From: Reinekea marinisedimentorum
Lineage (GTDB): Bacteria; Pseudomonadota; Gammaproteobacteria; Pseudomonadales; Natronospirillaceae
Direction: 5' to 3'
Length of the DNA stretch: 64,000 bases
NCBI RefSeq assembly: GCF_004341165.1
Contig: NZ_SLZR01000001.1
Span: forward strand, 186,001 to 250,000
The position numbers were made by a program, and so were the translations under genes. Below, in pieces: positions 60,242 to 64,000 of the stretch. Under the pieces are notes generated by a model that had not been told where the DNA came from, ran no database searches, and worked only from the letters and a program-made list of their open reading frames with translations. Position 1 is the stretch's first letter, and each line of letters opens with the position of its first letter.

Positions 60242-61069
60242 TTAAGGACGAGAATCATAATGAAAGGCATGGCTTTTGACGACTGTTAAAGCCAGCCACA
60301 ACGTGCCGATCGGGATCAGCAGGCTTTTAAAGATCATACCGACGATCAGCGTAACCACCGAGGCGCTCAGCTCCTGACCGATGCTTTCACCGGCAAGATC
60401 GGGGCTGTTGTTGCCAAAAATCAGCTTGCCCAGATCAATCTCGGTCAGCGAATCCTTCAGGGTGCGCAGCACTTCGGTCGCGCCTTCGAGCACAGACAGC
60501 GCCTCGGCGCCGGTGGCGTTAAAGTAAAACCAGTCGAAGCACCACACCAGCGCCACTTCCAGGTTGAGCAGGTAGCGCAGCAGCACGATGATGAAGGCCG
60601 CCTTCAGCCAGCCGCGCAGGCGGGTGTGTGGCCGCCACAGGAAAATCAAAAGCAGAGCCGCAAAGGCACTAAATAATCCCTTCACCGCCAGAGAGGTGGT
60701 AAACAGCAGAATAACCTGCTGAATGCCGAGGGCCGTCAGCGATACCAGCAGCAGGCCGGAAAACCGCTCGACCAGATCATTCACTGGGTCGAAGATTTCA
60801 CCAATGGTAATGCTGGCGACACCGATGCCGACATCGGACGATTGCACAACGGAGATAACCCCGTTCAGCGTGCGCACCACACCAAATACGATGGCGTTAC
60901 TGCTGATGGTATCGGTCAGGTATTGCTGGGCGAGAACATCAAGGTAGGGCCACCAGTTCACGGCCACCAGCAGTAACAGCAGCAGGCTTGCAAGAATGCG
61001 GCTGCGGGTTGTCAGCTGCTCCGGCTTGTGGCGTTGGGGTTTCAGGTGTTGGGTTGTGCTGCCAGCCAT
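60242..61069 (-). CDS. Multi-span membrane protein of unknown function
   Basis: 275 residues, basic N-terminus and about five hydrophobic helices (near 25-45, 105-130, 135-150, 160-180, 235-262). The gene start overlaps the mnmH 3' end by 28 bp, so the two are co-translated. No family recognised. Confidence 0.6.
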   Translation of the reverse strand: MAGSTTQHLKPQRHKPEQLTTRSRILASLLLLLLVAVNWWPYLDVLAQQYLTDTISSNAIVFGVVRTLNGVISVVQSSDVGIGVASITIGEIFDPVNDLVERFSGLLLVSLTALGIQQVILLFTTSLAVKGLFSAFAALLLIFLWRPHTRLRGWLKAAFIIVLLRYLLNLEVALVWCFDWFYFNATGAEALSVLEGATEVLRTLKDSLTEIDLGKLIFGNNSPDLAGESIGQELSASVVTLIVGMIFKSLLIPIGTLWLALTVVKSHAFHYDSRP

Positions 61070-62133
61070 TGTAAAACCTCCGCATGATCACCTTCGGCAA
61101 TCTGTTGGTCGGCCTTCTTCGAATACTGATAGTTGTACATCGGATCGTAATAATCGCTGAGCAGGATTTCTATCAGGGTGTCGAATCGTGACCATTGATT
61201 GGTACTGCTCAGTAAAGCAGAGCTTTCATCCAGCAGCGTCAGTAATTGCTGGTGGCGTTCACCACCGAGGCGCTTCTGAATACGGTTCAGTGCCGAACGG
61301 ATGAAGTTGTCCAGATAGGCCAGTGCAGCCTCTTCACCATTAGGCAGCTGCTGCTGGTAGGCGTTTTCGAAGTAATCTTTGCGGATTCGCGCAACGCGCT
61401 CTTCCAGCGAGGCTTTCAGGCGGATAATCGGTGCCTGTTTGGTCAGTGCCAAAAACTCAGGAACAACGGCAATGCGCCCGATCAGCCGGGATTCATCCTC
61501 AAACAGCACCGGGGCTGAAGATGCCTGGCTGCGTTTCAACCAGTCGATTGACCAGCCGTTTTCGAAGTTGATCTGCGAGGGTTGCTCACTGCCGGTATTG
61601 CCAAAGGCGCTGCCACGGTGATTGGCCAGCCCTTCCAGGTCGACCGAGTGTGGCCACTGGTGAATCACCTCGGTTTTCCCGCAGCCGGTCGCGCCGGAAA
61701 GCACATAGATGTTGCCCTGCGCGATACGCTGCTGCAGCTCATCGATCAGGTACTGCCGCAGAGCCTTGTAGCCGCCTTGCACATAGTCCATGTCAGTGCC
61801 GGCTTCACGCAGCCATTGCTGCACAATCTGTGAGCGCATTCCGCCGCGAAAGCAGTAAAGGATGCCATGGGGGTTTTGCTCGGCAAAGGCCTGCCAGCTG
61901 GCGACGCGCTGCGCTTTGGTATCGCCCTGCACCAGCTCATGGCCCAGCGCAATGGCGGCCTGCAGGCCCTGTTCTTTATAGCAGGTGCCCACCGCTTCTC
62001 GCTCGGCATCGCTCATAAGCGGCCGGTTGACGCTTGCCGGAAAGGCGCCACGCTCAAATTCGACGGGCGCGCGCACATCCATCATGGGAATGTCATTGAT
62101 AAAGAGTTCTGAAAACTGATGAGCCTTGAGCAA
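61042..62133 (-). CDS. mnmH: tRNA 2-selenouridine synthase
   Basis: Replaces sulfur with selenium (via geranylation) in mnm5s2U34 of tRNA. 363 residues: N-terminal rhodanese domain with the active Cys in LYCFRGGMRSQ, and a C-terminal P-loop domain with GATGCGKT. Usually beside selD, which supplies selenophosphate; selD is not adjacent here. It shares a substrate nucleotide with MnmE (11692). Confidence 0.95.
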   Translation of the reverse strand: MLKAHQFSELFINDIPMMDVRAPVEFERGAFPASVNRPLMSDAEREAVGTCYKEQGLQAAIALGHELVQGDTKAQRVASWQAFAEQNPHGILYCFRGGMRSQIVQQWLREAGTDMDYVQGGYKALRQYLIDELQQRIAQGNIYVLSGATGCGKTEVIHQWPHSVDLEGLANHRGSAFGNTGSEQPSQINFENGWSIDWLKRSQASSAPVLFEDESRLIGRIAVVPEFLALTKQAPIIRLKASLEERVARIRKDYFENAYQQQLPNGEEAALAYLDNFIRSALNRIQKRLGGERHQQLLTLLDESSALLSSTNQWSRFDTLIEILLSDYYDPMYNYQYSKKADQQIAEGDHAEVLQWLAAQPNT

Positions 62134-62160
62134 AATTCACCCTGCTTGTTGTTGCGCGGG

Positions 62161-63384
62161 CTAAATGGTTTGGGCCCCGCTTTCATTTTTTATTTGTTTG
62201 TTTTGGCTGAACAGCCAGTAGCTGCCCAGCGATGATAATAGCAGCATCGCAATCAACATTAACCTGAAGCCGATAAACTCAGCGATGGTCCCCATAATAA
62301 AAGCGCCGAACGCCGGTCCGGCGAGGGCAACGGTGATGAACAGGCTCATGATGCGGCCACGAATGGCGTCTTCGGCCATCATCTGCACGGATATCTGTGA
62401 GCCGGTACCGATGATCGTCATAAACAGGCTGATCGCGCCAACCAGCGTGGTCAGCAAGAGGATATTGGGTGAAAACAGCAGCGGCAGAATCGCGGCGGCC
62501 GTTAATGCCATCGACAGCGTGATGTTGGTCACCATGCGCTGAACCTCACCCTTCTGCCGCGCAATAAACAGCCCGCCCAGAATAGAGCCGCCACCGGCAC
62601 AGGCGGTGAGCATGGCTAAATCTGAAGGCTGGCCTTCGGTAAAGGTACCGGAAAGCGCCGGCAGCAATTCAATCAGTGCCCGCGCCACCTGGCTGTTGAT
62701 CAGGGTGATGATCAGCATCAGCCGTACATAAGGCGATTGCCAGGCAAACACCAGCCCGCCTTTAAATTCTTGCCAGCCACTGGAGCCTTCTTTTTTCGGG
62801 GCCGGAGGCAGGCTTGGCAGGCAGGAGTTGAAATACACCGCTACCGCAAAGAACAGTGCGCACAGGCACAGCACCCAGATCGCTCCGGTGATGGTCAGCA
62901 GGCTGGCCGCCAGCGCCGGAGCTAAAATGCGTGAGGTGTTGAATACAATGGCACCCAAACCAACGGCATTCGGCAGCAGCGTCCGGCCCACCAGACGCGG
63001 TGTGATGGAAAGCCGGAATGGCGAGCTGGCCGCTGAGGCACAGCCGAAGATGAAGGTCAGCAATAGCAGAATGGAGAGCGATGGATCTGCCAGTAGAAAC
63101 GTAAAGAGAGTTATGAAAGAGACCGTCACCTGAACGCTCAGGCAGCCCATGATGCCGCTGCGCAGGTTGATACGATCAGAAATCACACCGGATATCGGCG
63201 TGATCACCAGCGATGGCAGCAGCATGCCGGTACTGGCCATGCCGACCCAGAAAAAGGATTTGGTCGCTTCCCAGATCAGCCAGCCAAATAGAAAGCGCAT
63301 CATCCACAGCGCCATAGTGGCGAAGCAGGAAGCAATGAAGAATTTGCGATAGTCTGGATTGTGCAGGGCGGAATTAGCGAACAT
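62161..63384 (-). CDS. MFS transporter (MFS_3/EntS-like)
   Basis: 407 residues, about twelve hydrophobic helices. The intracellular loop motif ISGVISDRINLR lies between helices 2 and 3 and LPALSGTF in the middle; the pattern is like the MFS_3 (enterobactin-exporter-like) group. The substrate is unknown. ATG at 63384. Followed by mnmH after 27 bp. Confidence 0.87.
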   Translation of the reverse strand: MFANSALHNPDYRKFFIASCFATMALWMMRFLFGWLIWEATKSFFWVGMASTGMLLPSLVITPISGVISDRINLRSGIMGCLSVQVTVSFITLFTFLLADPSLSILLLLTFIFGCASAASSPFRLSITPRLVGRTLLPNAVGLGAIVFNTSRILAPALAASLLTITGAIWVLCLCALFFAVAVYFNSCLPSLPPAPKKEGSSGWQEFKGGLVFAWQSPYVRLMLIITLINSQVARALIELLPALSGTFTEGQPSDLAMLTACAGGGSILGGLFIARQKGEVQRMVTNITLSMALTAAAILPLLFSPNILLLTTLVGAISLFMTIIGTGSQISVQMMAEDAIRGRIMSLFITVALAGPAFGAFIMGTIAEFIGFRLMLIAMLLLSSLGSYWLFSQNKQIKNESGAQTI

Positions 63385-63595
63385 CAGGCGTCACACGAAA
63401 AAACGGTCGCAAATTTTATCAGATATCCTGAAATGTCTGATCAGGCTGCCGGTTTCTTTACCGAATGGCGTCATTTACCGATGAATCCGGCATTCCGGTT
63501 TGAATTAGGCGATTTAGGCCCAATAGAGTTTTTATTCACACGAGCGTCAGCCCACTTCGTCGCTCTAAACTCATTGCATAACGCAGGAAATAGAT

Positions 63596-64000
63596 ATGAT
63601 TGAAGACAAAAAGGTTGTCGCGATTAATTACAACGTGACCGATTCTGATGGTCAGCTGATTGACAGCTCTGAAGGCGCTGAACCGCTGGTTTATCTGCAC
63701 GGTTCACAGAATATTATTCCGGGTCTGGAAGCTGGCCTGACGGGCAAAGCGAAAGGCGAAGAGTTCAACATTACGGTTGAGCCAAAAGACGCCTACGGTG
63801 AATACAGAGCCGAGCTGGTACAGGTTGTCCCGCGTGACGCCTTTGAAGGTGTTGAATCGGTTGAGCCGGGCATGGCCTTTACCGCACAAACCCAGGGTGG
63901 CCCGGTTCAGCTGGTGGTCACCGGCGTTGAAGGCGATGATGTCACTGTTGACCCTAACCACCCATTGGCGGGTAAAACGCTGACCTTTACCGGCACGATC
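63596..64000 (+). CDS. slyD: FKBP-type peptidyl-prolyl isomerase SlyD (3' end outside window)
   Basis: Metallochaperone and prolyl isomerase. 135 codons are seen from the ATG at 63596 (CAGGAAA upstream). FKBP domain with an inserted IF flap: NYNVTDSDGQLIDSS, PLVYLHGSQNIIPGLEAGLTG, PKDAYGEY, VPRDAF, HPLAGKTLTFTGTI. The last residues, including any His-rich metal tail, are beyond the window. Also possible is the SlpA/FkpB subfamily, but the PLVYLHG and HPLAGKTL parts fit SlyD better. Confidence 0.87.
   Translation, partial: MIEDKKVVAINYNVTDSDGQLIDSSEGAEPLVYLHGSQNIIPGLEAGLTGKAKGEEFNITVEPKDAYGEYRAELVQVVPRDAFEGVESVEPGMAFTAQTQGGPVQLVVTGVEGDDVTVDPNHPLAGKTLTFTGTI

Noticed and set aside
63361-63603. 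80-codon plus-strand frame before slyD
   Set aside because: Overlaps the MFS start and the slyD start, no ribosome-binding site, unrelated to known proteins.

Overview
The window is a chromosomal segment spanning the replication-origin region of a gammaproteobacterium. The gene content and order (dnaA-dnaN-recF-gyrB on one side, rpmH-rnpA-yidC-mnmE on the other, then def-fmt-rsmB-trkA-trkH, glyQ-glyS, mutM, pdxH, and dprA-tsaC-hemF) fit the Oceanospirillales/Pseudomonadales. A Reinekea- or Saccharospirillum-like marine heterotroph is my guess, but the sequence alone does not fix the genus. No rRNA, tRNA, CRISPR array, phage or transposase gene was recognised.

Layout. 1-6009: gyrB (3' part cut off), recF, dnaN and dnaA, all on the minus strand. 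6168-8777: a GAF/PAS/GGDEF diguanylate cyclase gene that lies between dnaA and the probable oriC (8778-9120). 9209-13460: rpmH, rnpA, yidC, mnmE and a NUDIX hydrolase, with no yidD between rnpA and yidC. 13453-32311: mixed metabolic and accessory genes: lipase-like hydrolase, ribA, renalase-like oxidase, fklB, yciH, LysE exporter, DUF212 protein, aldo/keto reductase, an orphan lacZ, two tandem secreted paralogues, a divergent pdxJ, a GIDE-GIDE-LemA fusion, GST, FAH-family hydrolase, DUF1304 and a DUF900 lipoprotein. 32328-35445: lspA-like gene, an Lrp-type regulator and leuA. 35446-45886: MCP remnant, EAL protein, thioredoxin, orphan sugar-binding protein, Ap4A phosphorylase, Memo-like protein, hemF, tsaC, dprA and a LysM protein. 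46183-64000: def-fmt-rsmB, two small membrane proteins, trkA-trkH, an outer-membrane protein, glyQS, mutM, pdxH, DUF2892, HD-GYP protein, membrane protein, mnmH, an MFS transporter and slyD (cut at the window end).

The housekeeping genes form the usual co-oriented blocks diverging from oriC: replication initiation and clamp, translation start and end processing (def, fmt, rsmB, glyQS, mnmE, mnmH, tsaC, yciH), potassium uptake (trkA-trkH) and cofactor synthesis (ribA, pdxJ, pdxH, hemF). Three c-di-GMP proteins (GGDEF at 6168, EAL at 36402, HD-GYP at 58947) are present.

The most unusual signal is a structured repeat of about 151 bp found twice (35498-35657 and 44622-44775, inverted relative to each other). 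Each copy lies just after the stem of an intrinsic terminator, in the same orientation relative to the upstream gene. Each is flanked by a duplicated copy, 24 nt long, of that local terminator, and the two terminators are different in sequence. The 22-bp stems of the element show two compensatory base-pair changes between copies. This looks like a non-autonomous mobile element that targets and duplicates intrinsic terminators.
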